DNA of 64,000 bases, from contig CAVQCN010000004.1 of assembly GCA_963711035.1 (NCBI GenBank), positions 1 to 64,000 on the forward strand, read 5' to 3'. Below are positions 41,757 to 50,517 of the stretch, piece after piece. Numbering within the stretch: position 1 is the stretch's first letter; each line of letters starts with the position of its first letter. This DNA comes from WHTK01 sp963711035 (GTDB lineage Bacteria; Chloroflexota; Dehalococcoidia; DSTF01; WHTK01). Made by a program: the position numbers and the translations under genes. Below the pieces are notes generated by a model, which saw only the letters and a list, made by a program, of their open reading frames with translations, was not told the origin of the DNA and made no database searches.

Positions 41757-42485
41757 GTGGCGGTAGGGTCGGTCAGTGTCGAAGCGGCACTCAGCGACCT
41801 GCGCGATCTCCCCTACGAAGACCTCGATTTCGCCAAGGTCGACCACCATCGCGGCCTGAGAGATGCGCTGCCCGAGGTAATCCTGGGCCAGGGCAAGACA
41901 CCGGACCAGATTGCCGCCATCGGCGCCGCGATGGTCGCGAAGAGCGGCCGTTTGCTCTGCACTCGCATCGACCGCGAGGGCTTTCGCGCCCTGCAGGCGG
42001 CCGTGCCCGACGCCGAGTACCACGAGGCTGCCCGCGTCGCCCTCGTCGACCGCGAGCCGCGGCCGCTGCTGCCCGGCGTCATCGTCCTCTGCGCCGGCAC
42101 CTCCGACCTGCCTGTGGCGCAAGAAGCGGTGCTGACGGCGCGCATGACCGGCAGCGACGCCGTCCTGGTCTCGGACGTCGGCGTGGCGGGCATCCACCGT
42201 CTGTTCGATCAGCTGCCGCGCCTACGAGAAGCGAACGTTATCGTCGCCGTTGCGGGCATGGAGGGCGCCCTGCCCAGCGTGCTGGCCGGGCTCGTCGCCG
42301 TGCCCATCATCGCCGTGCCGACTTCGATCGGCTATGGCGCCAGCTTCGGCGGCCTGGCGCCGCTGCTCTCGATGCTCAACAGCTGCGCCGCCGGCGTCTC
42401 CGTGGTGAACATCGATAATGGCTTCGGCGGAGGCTACATGGCCGGCCTGATCAACGCGCAGGCCCAGCAGCGGCCAACGGACTAG
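41757..42485 (+). CDS. larB: Nickel-pincer cofactor biosynthesis protein LarB
   Basis: LarB carboxylates and hydrolyses nicotinic acid adenine dinucleotide early in the nickel-pincer nucleotide pathway. The 242-residue frame from GTG 41757 has VILGQGKTPDQIAAIGAAM, GTSDLPVAQEAVLTARMTGSDAVLVSDVGVAGIHRL and AGMEGALPSVLAGLVAVPIIAVPTSIGYGASFGG, which are the family core. The usual N-terminus (DEKLKTLLEAVAVGS) lies in the same frame further upstream, and a good GGAGG is placed 7 bases before a GTA codon at 41724, so the real start may be there. Its stop overlaps the larC GTG (TAGTG). Confidence 0.9.
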   Translation: MAVGSVSVEAALSDLRDLPYEDLDFAKVDHHRGLRDALPEVILGQGKTPDQIAAIGAAMVAKSGRLLCTRIDREGFRALQAAVPDAEYHEAARVALVDREPRPLLPGVIVLCAGTSDLPVAQEAVLTARMTGSDAVLVSDVGVAGIHRLFDQLPRLREANVIVAVAGMEGALPSVLAGLVAVPIIAVPTSIGYGASFGGLAPLLSMLNSCAAGVSVVNIDNGFGGGYMAGLINAQAQQRPTD

Positions 42486-43693
42486 TGCCTCGCATCGCCT
42501 ACTTCGACTGCTTCTCCGGCGCCAGCGGCGACATGATCCTCGGCGCGCTGCTCGACGCCGGCCTGTCTTTCGCGGCGTTGCAGGAGGCCGTCTCCGGCCT
42601 CGCCCTGCCGGAGGGCTCCTTCGCGATCGCCGCGAACCGGGTGCAGCGCGCCGGATTCGCCGCGACGAAGCTGGACGTCGAGGTGCGCGAGACGCCACGC
42701 CACCGCTCGCTGGCCGAAGTCCTCGACGTCATCATTCGCTCCCGCCTGCCGCAGACCGACCGCGACAAAGCCGTATCCGTGTTCCGCGCCCTGGGTGAGG
42801 TCGAAGCCAAGGTACACGGCTCCAGCGTCGAAGACGTCGAACTGCACGAGGTCGGCTCCGTCGACGCGCTGGTTGACGTCTGCGGCGCCATTGCCGGCCT
42901 GCGGCTGCTCGGCGTTGAGAGCGTCTACGCCTCGCCCCTGCCGCTGGGCCACGGCGAGACCAAGGGTCGTCACGGCCTACTGCCCCTGCCGGCACCCGCC
43001 ACCCTGGAGCTCATCGCCCGCGCCAGCGCGCCCGTGCTTGAAGGCGAAGGGCCACGCGGCGAGCAGGTGACGCCGACAGGCGCCGCCCTACTGACGACGC
43101 TGGCGACCTTCCAACGGCCCGCTATGCGCCTGCAGAACGTCGGCTACGGCGCCGGCGGCCGCGACCCGGTCGACCGGCCCAATGTGCTGCGTCTCTGGCT
43201 GGGCGAGAGCGCCGTCCCGACGCGGCACATGCGCGTCATCGAAACCAACATCGACGACATGACGCCCGAGCTGCTCGCCTACGCCCACGAGCGCCTGCTG
43301 TCCGCCGGCGCCGCCGATGTCTGGTTCGCGCCGATCCAGATGAAGAAGAATCGACCCGGTGTCATGCTCTCGCTGATCTGCAGCGAGGCACGCGAGGCGG
43401 AGCTCGTCTCGATCCTGCTACGCGAGACCTCGACCCTGGGCGTACGTGTGCGCGACGTGAGCCGCTACGAGGCAGAGCGGGAGGTGTTCGAGTTCGAGTC
43501 CAGCCTGGGGCCGGCGGCCGTGAAGCTGAAGCGTCTGCCGGGCGAAGAACCGGGCATCTCCCCGGAATTCGAGCCCTGCCGCCGCCTGGCAGAGGCGCAT
43601 TCGCTACCGCTGGCGGACGTCTATCGCATCGTCGCCGAAGAGGCGCGGCTGCTCGTCGTGGACACGACCGGCAGCGGCGAAACGAGCAGTTGA
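42485..43693 (+). CDS. larC: Nickel-pincer cofactor biosynthesis protein LarC
   Basis: LarC inserts nickel into the pincer nucleotide (cyclometallase). The 402-residue protein begins IAYFDCFSGASGDMILGALL and has a conserved HEVGSVDALVDVCGA, the PLPLGHGETKGRHGLLPLPAPATLE loop, and the C-terminal IETNIDDMTPELLAYA. LarE and LarA are absent from the window, so the pathway is completed elsewhere or this organism uses a LarA-like racemase in another place. The start is GTG overlapping larB. Confidence 0.92.
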   Translation: MPRIAYFDCFSGASGDMILGALLDAGLSFAALQEAVSGLALPEGSFAIAANRVQRAGFAATKLDVEVRETPRHRSLAEVLDVIIRSRLPQTDRDKAVSVFRALGEVEAKVHGSSVEDVELHEVGSVDALVDVCGAIAGLRLLGVESVYASPLPLGHGETKGRHGLLPLPAPATLELIARASAPVLEGEGPRGEQVTPTGAALLTTLATFQRPAMRLQNVGYGAGGRDPVDRPNVLRLWLGESAVPTRHMRVIETNIDDMTPELLAYAHERLLSAGAADVWFAPIQMKKNRPGVMLSLICSEAREAELVSILLRETSTLGVRVRDVSRYEAEREVFEFESSLGPAAVKLKRLPGEEPGISPEFEPCRRLAEAHSLPLADVYRIVAEEARLLVVDTTGSGETSS

Positions 43694-43729
43694 CGCCCTA
43701 CCCACCCCCTCATACGATCTGAGGAGAAA

Positions 43730-44413
43730 GTGATGAATCGAACGAAACCAACGGACACGGTAGAGGACTACCTGCTCCTGATTTACTCGATGCAACGCGA
43801 GGGCGAGGAGGTCATTGCCGCGCGCCTCAAGGAGCGCAAGGGTGTCTCCGCACCGACGGCATGGGCCACATTGCGCCGCATGGAGCGCGACGGGCTCGTC
43901 AACCTCGTCAAGGGCCATCGCATCGAGCTGACCCCTACGGGCCTGGAGATGGCGGAGTCGATCATGCGCCGCCACATGCTGGCGGAGCGGCTGCTCACCG
44001 ACATCCTGAAGCTCGACTGGGCCGACGTGCACGAGGAGGCGCACCGCATGGAGCACGCCATCTCGCCCGTCATCGAGCGGCAGATCCTCAGCCTGCTCGA
44101 CCATCCGACCACGTGCCCGCACGGCAACCCCATCCCGGGCGCCGATTACGTGCACCCGTCCAATGTCATTGCGCTACGCCGTGTTGCCGAGGGCGAAACC
44201 GTCATCGTCCACAACATCGCTGAGCACGCGGAGGACGACGCAGAGCTCATGCACTACCTGGAGCGCAACAGCCTGATCCCGGGTACGCGCCTGCACGTCG
44301 ACGAGGTCGCCAACGCCAACGCGACGATCACCATTTCGCTGCTCGCGGACAGCGGGCGCCAGGTCGTCGTCGGCATGTCGACCGCGGAACTGATCCTGGT
44401 CCGCAACGACTGA
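43730..44413 (+). CDS. DtxR/MntR-family metal-dependent regulator
   Basis: 227 residues: a winged HTH (TVEDYLLLIYSMQREGE...GVSAPTAWATLRRMERDGLVNLVKGHRIELTPTGLEMAESIMRRHMLAERLL), a dimerisation helix set with EEAHRMEHAISPVIERQIL, and a C-terminal FeoA/SH3-like domain. Ligand residues Met and His in LLTDIL...HEEAHRMEH fit a manganese or iron sensor. It is followed by ogt; the nickel gene pair lies upstream. Its target operator cannot be seen. Confidence 0.88.
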   Translation: MMNRTKPTDTVEDYLLLIYSMQREGEEVIAARLKERKGVSAPTAWATLRRMERDGLVNLVKGHRIELTPTGLEMAESIMRRHMLAERLLTDILKLDWADVHEEAHRMEHAISPVIERQILSLLDHPTTCPHGNPIPGADYVHPSNVIALRRVAEGETVIVHNIAEHAEDDAELMHYLERNSLIPGTRLHVDEVANANATITISLLADSGRQVVVGMSTAELILVRND

Positions 44414-44429
44414 GAAAAGAGGCCTCGCC

Positions 44430-44942
44430 ATGACGCAAGCCCTGCTCGAATCGCCGATTGGTTCGCTGCGCGTCGAGACGACGTCGCGCGGCCTGCACCG
44501 CCTCAGCTTCGCCTCTACCGGCCCAACCGTGTCCATGACAGAAGCAGCCACCTCGGACGACCCCATCCTGGCCGAAACGGCACGGCAGCTGCAGCAGTAC
44601 TTCGAGGGCCAGCGCCAGACGTTCGACCTGCCCCTGGACATCGAGGGCACGCCCTTCCGGCAGCGTGTCTGGCAGGCCATCAGCGCGATCCCTTACGGCG
44701 CCACTGCCTCGTACGCCGAGGTAGCAGCCATGGCCGGCGCGCCCGGCGCCTACCGCGCGGCCGGCTCCGCCTGCGGCGCCAACCACGTCGCCATCGTCAT
44801 CCCCTGCCACCGCGTCGTGGGCAGCGACCGGAGCCTGCACGGCTTTGGCGCCGGCCTCGACACGAAGGCGGCGCTGCTGCGGCTGGAAGGCTCGCTGGAC
44901 GAGTCGCACAACCGCGTGCAGCCCGCGCTGGTTCTCGCCTGA
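44430..44942 (+). CDS. ogt: Methylated-DNA--protein-cysteine methyltransferase
   Basis: Ogt repairs O6-alkylguanine by moving the alkyl group to its own Cys. The acceptor motif IPCHRVVGSDRSLHGFG and the DNA-binding segment FRQRVWQAISAIPYGATASYAEVAAMAG are intact in a 170-residue protein. It starts 16 bases past the regulator gene. Each molecule works once. Confidence 0.92.
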   Translation: MTQALLESPIGSLRVETTSRGLHRLSFASTGPTVSMTEAATSDDPILAETARQLQQYFEGQRQTFDLPLDIEGTPFRQRVWQAISAIPYGATASYAEVAAMAGAPGAYRAAGSACGANHVAIVIPCHRVVGSDRSLHGFGAGLDTKAALLRLEGSLDESHNRVQPALVLA

Positions 44943-44943
44943 T

Positions 44944-45555
44944 ATGGGACAGGAGGCGCTTTGCCGCGTCCGCTTCGACGGCCAGATCGCCGAAGGTAAA
45001 GCGATGCTGGAGACCACGGACCTCTTCTTCCGCGGCGATCTGCGCCTCGACATTCCCCTGGAGGACATCACGACCCTCGAGGCAGAGGACGGCGAGCTGC
45101 GCGTCGCCTTTCCCCAGGGCATCGCCATCTTTGAGTTGGGTAGCACGGCCGCGAAGTGGGCCGACAAGATGCGCAATCCGCGCTCACTGATGGACAAGCT
45201 CGGCGTGCGCGAGGACTCGATCGTCGCCGTGCTCGGCGTCTACGAGGAGACCTTCGTGCGGCTGCTGCTCCATCGCGTGCGCCGCTATAGCGAGGACGCC
45301 CTGGTACCCAACGCCGACTTCATCTTCTACGGCGCCGACCAGCGCGAAGAGCTGGCGCTGCTGCCGGAACTGCGCGACCACCTCAAGCCTACCGGAGCCA
45401 TCTGGGTCGTCTCGCTGAAGGGACCGGGCGCATTCATGAAGCACACGGACGTGCTCGATGCGGCGCGCGCGTGCGGCCTCGTCGACACGAAGGTGGTCTC
45501 CTTCTCGGAGAGCCACACAGCCGTCAAGCTGATGATCCCGCGCTCGCAGCGCTAA
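44944..45555 (+). CDS. DUF3052-type hypothetical protein
   Basis: The best start is ATG 44944 (MGQEALCRVRFDGQIAEGK), one base after ogt; the longer frame upstream is noise. The second half, KLGVREDSIVAVLGVYEETFVRLLL...IFYGADQREELALLPELRDHLKPTGAIWVVSLKGPG, resembles DUF3052 proteins, which have a Rossmann-like pattern. The first half is an unassigned small domain. No function is known. It probably shares the ogt transcript. Confidence 0.65.
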   Translation: MGQEALCRVRFDGQIAEGKAMLETTDLFFRGDLRLDIPLEDITTLEAEDGELRVAFPQGIAIFELGSTAAKWADKMRNPRSLMDKLGVREDSIVAVLGVYEETFVRLLLHRVRRYSEDALVPNADFIFYGADQREELALLPELRDHLKPTGAIWVVSLKGPGAFMKHTDVLDAARACGLVDTKVVSFSESHTAVKLMIPRSQR

Positions 45556-45662
45556 CAAGCAGTTCCTACCACGCCGCAAGTCCGCGACGGCACCAGCGCC
45601 ATCGAGCGAGGAATCTGGCCCTCGACTGAAGCGCCACGAGCGGCCGGAAGACGGAAGCAGCG

Positions 45663-46373
45663 TCAGTCCGTAAACGCGAGACCCATCTGGTTGAGGCTGG
45701 CGAAGCGCCGCTCGCCGATGACGACGTGGTCCAGCACCTCGATGCCGAGCAGCTTGCCCGCAGCGATCGCATCCTTCGTCATGGCAACGTCGTCCGGGGA
45801 GGGCGTCGGGTCGCCGGATGGATGGTTGTGCACCAGGATCAAGGACGGCGCGTTCTGGCGGATCGCCTCGCGGAACACCTCAGCCAGCCGCACGATCGAG
45901 GCGCTGACGTTGCCTTTGTAGACCTCGCTCACGGCAATCACCTGATTGCGCGTGTTCACCAGCAGCACGCGGAGATGCTCCTGGTCCAGCAGCGCCATCT
46001 CGCCGCCCAGCAGCAGAAAGACGTCTCGCGGCTCCCGTACGATGGGGCGCTCCTCCGGCTGCAGGGCGCTGAGCCGCACGGCAAGCTGGAACGTCGCCAT
46101 CAGCTCCGCCGCCTTCGCCTCGCCGACGCCGCGTTCGCGCACCAGGTCGGCGAACGAGAGTCGCGCCAGCCCGCCGAGGCCGCCGTGACGCGACAGCAAC
46201 GATGTCGCGAGGTTCAGCACGCTCTGATCGGCGGAGCCTGTGCGCAGGACGATGGCCAGCAGTTCGGCGTTAGACAACGCCTGCGGGCCCGCGTCGCGCA
46301 GGCGTTCACGTGGCCGCTCGGACGAAGGGATCTCGCGGATGCGGGTGTTGTACTGGGTCCTATTGCGTTCCAA
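45663..46373 (-). CDS. radC: RadC-family JAMM-domain protein
   Basis: 236 residues with the N-terminal helix-hairpin-helix-like UPF0758 part (ALSNAELLAIVLRTGS) and the JAMM motif LVHNHPSGDPTPSPDD, with the zinc-site His-x-His and Asp. Once linked to DNA repair, its role is not settled. It overlaps the membrane protein gene upstream by 14 bases. Confidence 0.9.
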   Translation of the reverse strand: MERNRTQYNTRIREIPSSERPRERLRDAGPQALSNAELLAIVLRTGSADQSVLNLATSLLSRHGGLGGLARLSFADLVRERGVGEAKAAELMATFQLAVRLSALQPEERPIVREPRDVFLLLGGEMALLDQEHLRVLLVNTRNQVIAVSEVYKGNVSASIVRLAEVFREAIRQNAPSLILVHNHPSGDPTPSPDDVAMTKDAIAAGKLLGIEVLDHVVIGERRFASLNQMGLAFTD

Positions 46374-46851
46374 GGTCCGCCGGGATGAACTGCTTCTCGA
46401 CCTCGTCGTAGCGCTCCACGTACTCCACCGACAGCGAGTGAGGGAAGCAGTGTATGCGCACGAGATCGGTCTCGAGCAGCGAGGCGTAATCCATGCGTGG
46501 AATCGTGAATATCTTGCGCTCGACGCGGATATAGAACGAGGGGAGGAAGAAGAACAGCAGGTTGCTCTTATGCCACTTGCGCTGCACCTCTCCCTCGATC
46601 ATGACGGGCTCGGCGCCGAGGTCGCGCAGGTACTGGTACATCCAGTAGCCCGTCATCAGGCCCATGGTGCCGAACAGAACGAACATGATGAGGTAGCCTG
46701 TCTCGCCACCCACGATGTGAACGAGGGCCAGCACCACGACAGCCGTGAAAATGGTGGTCGCTATGCTATACAGGACGGCCATCCGCCAAATGCGGCCCCG
46801 GCCGGCGGGAGGGCCCTTCCCTACGCCGTCGAAGTCTGATTCGAAGCTCAT
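46360..46851 (-). CDS. Two-helix membrane protein, unknown
   Basis: 163 residues with two membrane helices (MAVLYSIATTIFTAVVVLAL then GYLIMFVLFGTMGLMTGYWMYQY) and a cytoplasmic C-terminal half with IYIRVERKIFTIPRM-like sequence. I recognise no family. It overlaps radC at its 3' end and the LysM protein by 4 bases at its 5' end, so the three form a leftward unit. Confidence 0.6.
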   Translation of the reverse strand: MSFESDFDGVGKGPPAGRGRIWRMAVLYSIATTIFTAVVVLALVHIVGGETGYLIMFVLFGTMGLMTGYWMYQYLRDLGAEPVMIEGEVQRKWHKSNLLFFFLPSFYIRVERKIFTIPRMDYASLLETDLVRIHCFPHSLSVEYVERYDEVEKQFIPADLGTQ

Positions 46852-47411
46852 TGGGGCGTGATCAGCTCTTGTCCTACCGCGATGTCATCCGCGCTACTGA
46901 GGCCGTTGAGCAGGACGATCTGGTCCACACAGTCCGACACGCTCATGGAGGCCGGCTTCACCTGCGCACAGATCGTGCTCAGCGTATCGCCCGACTCGAC
47001 CGTGTAGGTGCCGGTACCACCGCCGCCACCGCCCGTCGTGGCCGTCGGAGTCTCTTCGGGCGCTGGCGTCTCGGTTCCTGCCTGCGTAGTTGCGCCCGTC
47101 TCCGGAGTCGTCACGCCGCCGCTGGGCGTGATGATGCTCGCGACGGTCGCCGTGGGTGTGAGGACAACGGGCTGCAGCGCGCCCGTCTCGCCACCGGGAG
47201 GCTGGACGAGCAGCCAGACGGCCAGCGCCGTGGCTGTGAGCAGCGCTAGCAGCGAGCCGCGGTATAGCGTGAAGGACGGGACGCCGCTAGCCGGCTCGAG
47301 GCAGGCGTCGCAAAGCTCCTCGCCATGGTCTTCGCAGTAAGGCCGGCCGCAGCGGGCACACTGCTGAACGGGCTCCTTGTCGCAGGCGAAACAGGTGATA
47401 GATTCCGGCAC
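46848..47411 (-). CDS. Zinc-finger, single-TM, LysM-domain protein
   Basis: The 187-residue protein starts with a B-box-like cysteine cluster, CFACDKEPVQQCARCGRPYCEDHGEELCDACLEP, followed by one membrane helix (LLALLTATALAVWLLVQ), a Thr/Pro/Gly-rich linker and a C-terminal LysM domain (YTVESGDTLSTICAQVKP...IVLLNGLSSADDIAVGQ). That order puts the zinc finger inside and the LysM outside, able to bind peptidoglycan. It could link a cytoplasmic partner to the wall; function unknown. Confidence 0.8.
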   Translation of the reverse strand: MPESITCFACDKEPVQQCARCGRPYCEDHGEELCDACLEPASGVPSFTLYRGSLLALLTATALAVWLLVQPPGGETGALQPVVLTPTATVASIITPSGGVTTPETGATTQAGTETPAPEETPTATTGGGGGGTGTYTVESGDTLSTICAQVKPASMSVSDCVDQIVLLNGLSSADDIAVGQELITPQ

Positions 47412-47486
47412 GGATAAAGCTTAGGCCAGGAGGGTCGGCAAAGCCAACCCATCCCGGCCCAAGTAGTCAGATGAACGGCGCGGGAG

Positions 47487-47885
47487 TTAAGCGACGTCGA
47501 CGGTGGCGCCGGCCTCGGTCAGCTTCGCCTTGATCGAGTCGGCCTCCGCCTTGTCGACACCTTCCTTGACGTTGGTCGGCGCGGCTTCCACCAGGTCCTT
47601 CGCCTCCTTGAGGCCCAGGCTGGTCACCTCGCGCACGGCCTTGATCACGTTGATCTTGTTGGCGCCGAAGTCCTTGAGGACGATGGTGAACTCGGTCTGC
47701 TCCTCCTCGGCCGGAGCGGCAGCGGCCCCACCACCGGCTGCAGCGGGCGCGCCCGCGGCAGCCACCGCCATCGGCGCCATCGCCGTCACGCCGAATTCTT
47801 CCTTGATCGCGTCGTTGAGGTCGCGCAGCTCAAGGATGGTCATGCCCTTGATGAGCTCCAGAACTTCTTCGGTCTTGGTTGCCAT
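47487..47885 (-). CDS. rplL: 50S ribosomal protein L7/L12
   Basis: 132 residues: N-terminal dimerisation part (LELIKGMTILELRDLNDAIKEEFGVTA), an Ala-rich hinge, and the C-terminal factor-binding domain ending FTIVLKDFGANKINVIKAVREVTSLGLKEAKDLVEAAPT. It recruits translation GTPases to the stalk. It follows rplJ by 51 bases. Confidence 0.96.
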   Translation of the reverse strand: MATKTEEVLELIKGMTILELRDLNDAIKEEFGVTAMAPMAVAAAGAPAAAGGGAAAAPAEEEQTEFTIVLKDFGANKINVIKAVREVTSLGLKEAKDLVEAAPTNVKEGVDKAEADSIKAKLTEAGATVDVA

Positions 47886-47936
47886 TGTCGTCTTCTCCTT
47901 CTTGCTTCTCTCGAACGTAGGCAGCTCTAGCGAAAG

Positions 47937-48461
47937 CTAGGCCGATTCCATCTGGTTGGCGCGAGCGTCGATCAGCCCGCTGAACTCCTGCACGGCCGCC
48001 TGCAGCAGGCCGACCAGGTTTGCGACCGGCGACTGCAGCATGCCGGCAAGCTCGGCGATCATCGTCTCCTTGGGCGGCAGCGTCGCCAGGTCCGTCAGAC
48101 GGGAGCCCTGCACGACCATGCCTTCGACGAATGCTTTGCGTACCTCGAACGCGTTGCGCGCCGTGCGCTGGTACTCGACTACTGTCTTCACCGGCGCAAT
48201 CGGGTCGTCGAAGCCGAAGATGAGCGCCGTGGGACCATCTGCCAGCTCCGAGACCGTCGGCTTGCCCGCGGCCTCGGCGGCGCGCATGAAGAGCGTGTTC
48301 TTGATCACCCTCATCTCCAGGCCGGCGTTACGGAGCTGGGTGCGCAGCGCCGTGGTCTCGCTGACGCTGAGGCCGCGGTAGCTGGCGCCTATCACCGTCG
48401 TGCTGCGAGAGAGAGTCTCAGTGAGCTCTTCTACTTCCTGAATCTTCTTCGCGGTAGGCAT
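47937..48461 (-). CDS. rplJ: 50S ribosomal protein L10
   Basis: 174 residues, stalk-base protein that carries L7/L12. MPTAKKIQEVEELTETLSRSTTVIGASYRGLSVSE and LRNAGLEMRVIKNTL mark L10. It is preceded by an L10 leader that can bind the protein and terminate transcription. Confidence 0.95.
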   Translation of the reverse strand: MPTAKKIQEVEELTETLSRSTTVIGASYRGLSVSETTALRTQLRNAGLEMRVIKNTLFMRAAEAAGKPTVSELADGPTALIFGFDDPIAPVKTVVEYQRTARNAFEVRKAFVEGMVVQGSRLTDLATLPPKETMIAELAGMLQSPVANLVGLLQAAVQEFSGLIDARANQMESA

Positions 48462-48484
48462 CTATCCTCCGAACTGCCAATCAA

Positions 48485-48615
48485 CCAAAACGCCCTCGCC
48501 AGGAGAGGCGAGGGCGCGAAAGCTCGAAGGCTTGCAACCGCTGTTCTCACCTCGGCGGGCCTCCCGATGTAGTGGGAGCTTAAGTCCGCGACACCCGCTG
48601 TCTCTGGCTGTGTAG
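48485..48615 (-). promoter_or_regulatory. L10 leader with terminator
   Basis: The reverse strand has the L10-leader pattern AGACAGCGGG...CTTAAG...CCCGCCGAGG upstream of rplJ. It ends with a terminator GCCCTCGCC/GGCGAGGGC (48492-48515) followed by GTTTTGG. Known leaders of this type bind L10(L12)4 and cut expression of rplJL when the protein is in excess. Confidence 0.85.
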
Positions 48616-48674
48616 CGTCGGTTTGTGCGCTAAGTGTAGCGAATCTCCTCGTCTGTTGCTAGAACCGTTCGATC

Positions 48675-49388
48675 TTACGACGGGCTGGTCATCGCCAGGG
48701 TGGGGCCGAGCTCGAGGCGGATGCCCGGGCCCATCGTCGTCGCCAGCGAGGCGCCGCGGATGTACTGGCCCTTGGCGCCGGTCGGCTTCGCTTTCACCAC
48801 GGCGTCGACAATCGTCGCCATGTTCTCAAGCAGTTTGTCTTCGTCGAAGCTGACTTTGCCGATCGGCACGTGGATCAGTGCCGTACGGTCGAGACGGAAC
48901 TCGACGCGGCCCTGGCGCGCGTCGTTCACGGCCTTGGCGATGTCTTCCGGCTCGACAACCGTGTTGGAGCGCGGGTTGGGCATGAGGCCGCGGGGACCGA
49001 GCACACGGCCGAGCCGGCTGACCTTGGTCATGAGGTCACGCGTCGCCAGCGCCACGTCGAAGTCGGTGAAGCCACCCTCGATGCGCCGGATCAGGTCATC
49101 GCTGCCGACCAGGTCGGCGCCCGCTTGCTCGGCGTCCCGTGCCGCTTCACCCTCGGCGAAAACCAGCACGCGCACCGTCTTGCCCAGGCCGTGCGGCAAC
49201 AACGCCGTGCCGCGGATCTGCTGGTCGGCGTGCCGTGGGTCCAGGCCCGTGCGCAGGTGGAGCTCGACGGTCTCATCGAACTTGGCCGGCGCCGTGCGCT
49301 TGGCCAGCGAAACCGCTTCTTCCGGTGCGTAGGGCTTGTCTTTTTCGATCAGCTGAGTTGCTGCTTCGTATTTCTTACCGCGCTGCAT
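48675..49388 (-). CDS. rplA: 50S ribosomal protein L1
   Basis: 237 residues with LIEKDKPYAPEEAVSLAKR and the signature GPRGLMPNPRSNTVV. L1 forms the stalk that moves deacylated tRNA. It is 4 bases downstream of rplK, and its end is separated from rplJ by the L10 leader. Confidence 0.95.
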   Translation of the reverse strand: MQRGKKYEAATQLIEKDKPYAPEEAVSLAKRTAPAKFDETVELHLRTGLDPRHADQQIRGTALLPHGLGKTVRVLVFAEGEAARDAEQAGADLVGSDDLIRRIEGGFTDFDVALATRDLMTKVSRLGRVLGPRGLMPNPRSNTVVEPEDIAKAVNDARQGRVEFRLDRTALIHVPIGKVSFDEDKLLENMATIVDAVVKAKPTGAKGQYIRGASLATTMGPGIRLELGPTLAMTSPS

Positions 49389-49391
49389 GTC

Positions 49392-49817
49392 TTATTCCTT
49401 GATCTCGATGCCCATGCTGCGGGCACTGCCTTCGATCATTCGCTCCGCCGCCTCGACGCTGGCGGCGTTGAGGTCGCGCATCTTTGAGGTCGCGATCTCG
49501 CGCAGTTGGTCGCGCGTCACGCTGCCGACCTTCTCGCGCTTCTGAGCGCGGCTGCCTTTGGGAATCCCGGCCGCCTTGCGCAGCATGTCGCTGGCAGGCG
49601 GCGTCTTGAGCACGAAGGTAAACGAGCGGTCCTCAAAGACGGTGACCTCTGCCGGCACGATCTGGCCGTTCTGCTGGGCTGTCTTCTCGTTGTATTCCTT
49701 GCAGAACTGCATGATGTTGATCGCGTGCTGGCCCAGCGCCGGACCGACAGGCGGCGCCGGGGTGGCCTTACCGGCCTCCAGCTGGATACGTACGACTGCT
49801 CTTACCTTCTTTGCCAC
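49392..49817 (-). CDS. rplK: 50S ribosomal protein L11
   Basis: 141 residues, MAKKVRAVVRIQLEAGKATPAPPVGPALGQHAINIMQFCKEYN at the start and the C-terminal RNA-binding domain (SVTRDQLREIATSKMRDLNAASVEAAERMIEGSARSMGI). Part of the GTPase centre. It follows nusG. Confidence 0.96.
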   Translation of the reverse strand: MAKKVRAVVRIQLEAGKATPAPPVGPALGQHAINIMQFCKEYNEKTAQQNGQIVPAEVTVFEDRSFTFVLKTPPASDMLRKAAGIPKGSRAQKREKVGSVTRDQLREIATSKMRDLNAASVEAAERMIEGSARSMGIEIKE

Positions 49818-49865
49818 TTTCTGCCCCGTTCTTCAGGTCCAGGCCGCTTACGGCCTCGATTGTTC

Positions 49866-50513
49866 TTAGACGCGCTCCACCTGCAGGAAGTCCAGCTCCA
49901 CGGGAGTCTCGCGGCCGAAGAAGGACACCATGACGCGCACTTTGCCCTTCTCCAGGTTGATCTCGTCCACCAGGCCGACGAAGTCGACGAACGGCCCATC
50001 GACGATGCGGACGCTCTGTCCCTCGACGAACCCGACGCGCACGCGCGGCTCCTCCGCCTTCATCTGGCGCAGGATGCGACGTACCTCATCCTCCTCCAGC
50101 GGCACCGGACGCACGCCAGAGCCGACGAAGCCGGTCACGCCGGGCGTGTTGCGCACGACGAACCAGGCGCGACTCGACTCGGCGTCGTTCTCGACCAGAG
50201 TGTCCATGTCGACCAGCACGTAGCCGGGGAAGATCTTGCGCGACACCGTGCGCCGCACGCCGCCGTGTACCTCGATCTCCTCGACGGTCGGCACAACGAC
50301 GCGATGAATCAGATCGCCTGCGTCCATTGACTCGATGCGGTGCTCGAGGTTCGTCTTGACCTTGTTCTCGTAGCCCGAGTACGTGTGGATGACGTACCAG
50401 GACCGCCCTTCCGAAAAGAACTCCTCGTCTTCGGAGTGACTCTGTTCTTCCTCTTCTCCAGGCTTTTCGCCCAGAACAGAGCGCATCAGATCGCTGGCGG
50501 CGTCGTGTTCCAT
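49866..50513 (-). CDS. nusG: Transcription termination/antitermination protein NusG
   Basis: 215 residues: NGN domain (WYVIHTYSGYENKVKTNLEHRI) and KOW domain (GQSVRIVDGPFVDFVGLVDEINLEKGKVRV). The first 40 residues are acidic and longer than in many NusGs. It sits between secE and rplK as usual. Confidence 0.95.
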   Translation of the reverse strand: MEHDAASDLMRSVLGEKPGEEEEQSHSEDEEFFSEGRSWYVIHTYSGYENKVKTNLEHRIESMDAGDLIHRVVVPTVEEIEVHGGVRRTVSRKIFPGYVLVDMDTLVENDAESSRAWFVVRNTPGVTGFVGSGVRPVPLEEDEVRRILRQMKAEEPRVRVGFVEGQSVRIVDGPFVDFVGLVDEINLEKGKVRVMVSFFGRETPVELDFLQVERV

Positions 50514-50517
50514 GATC

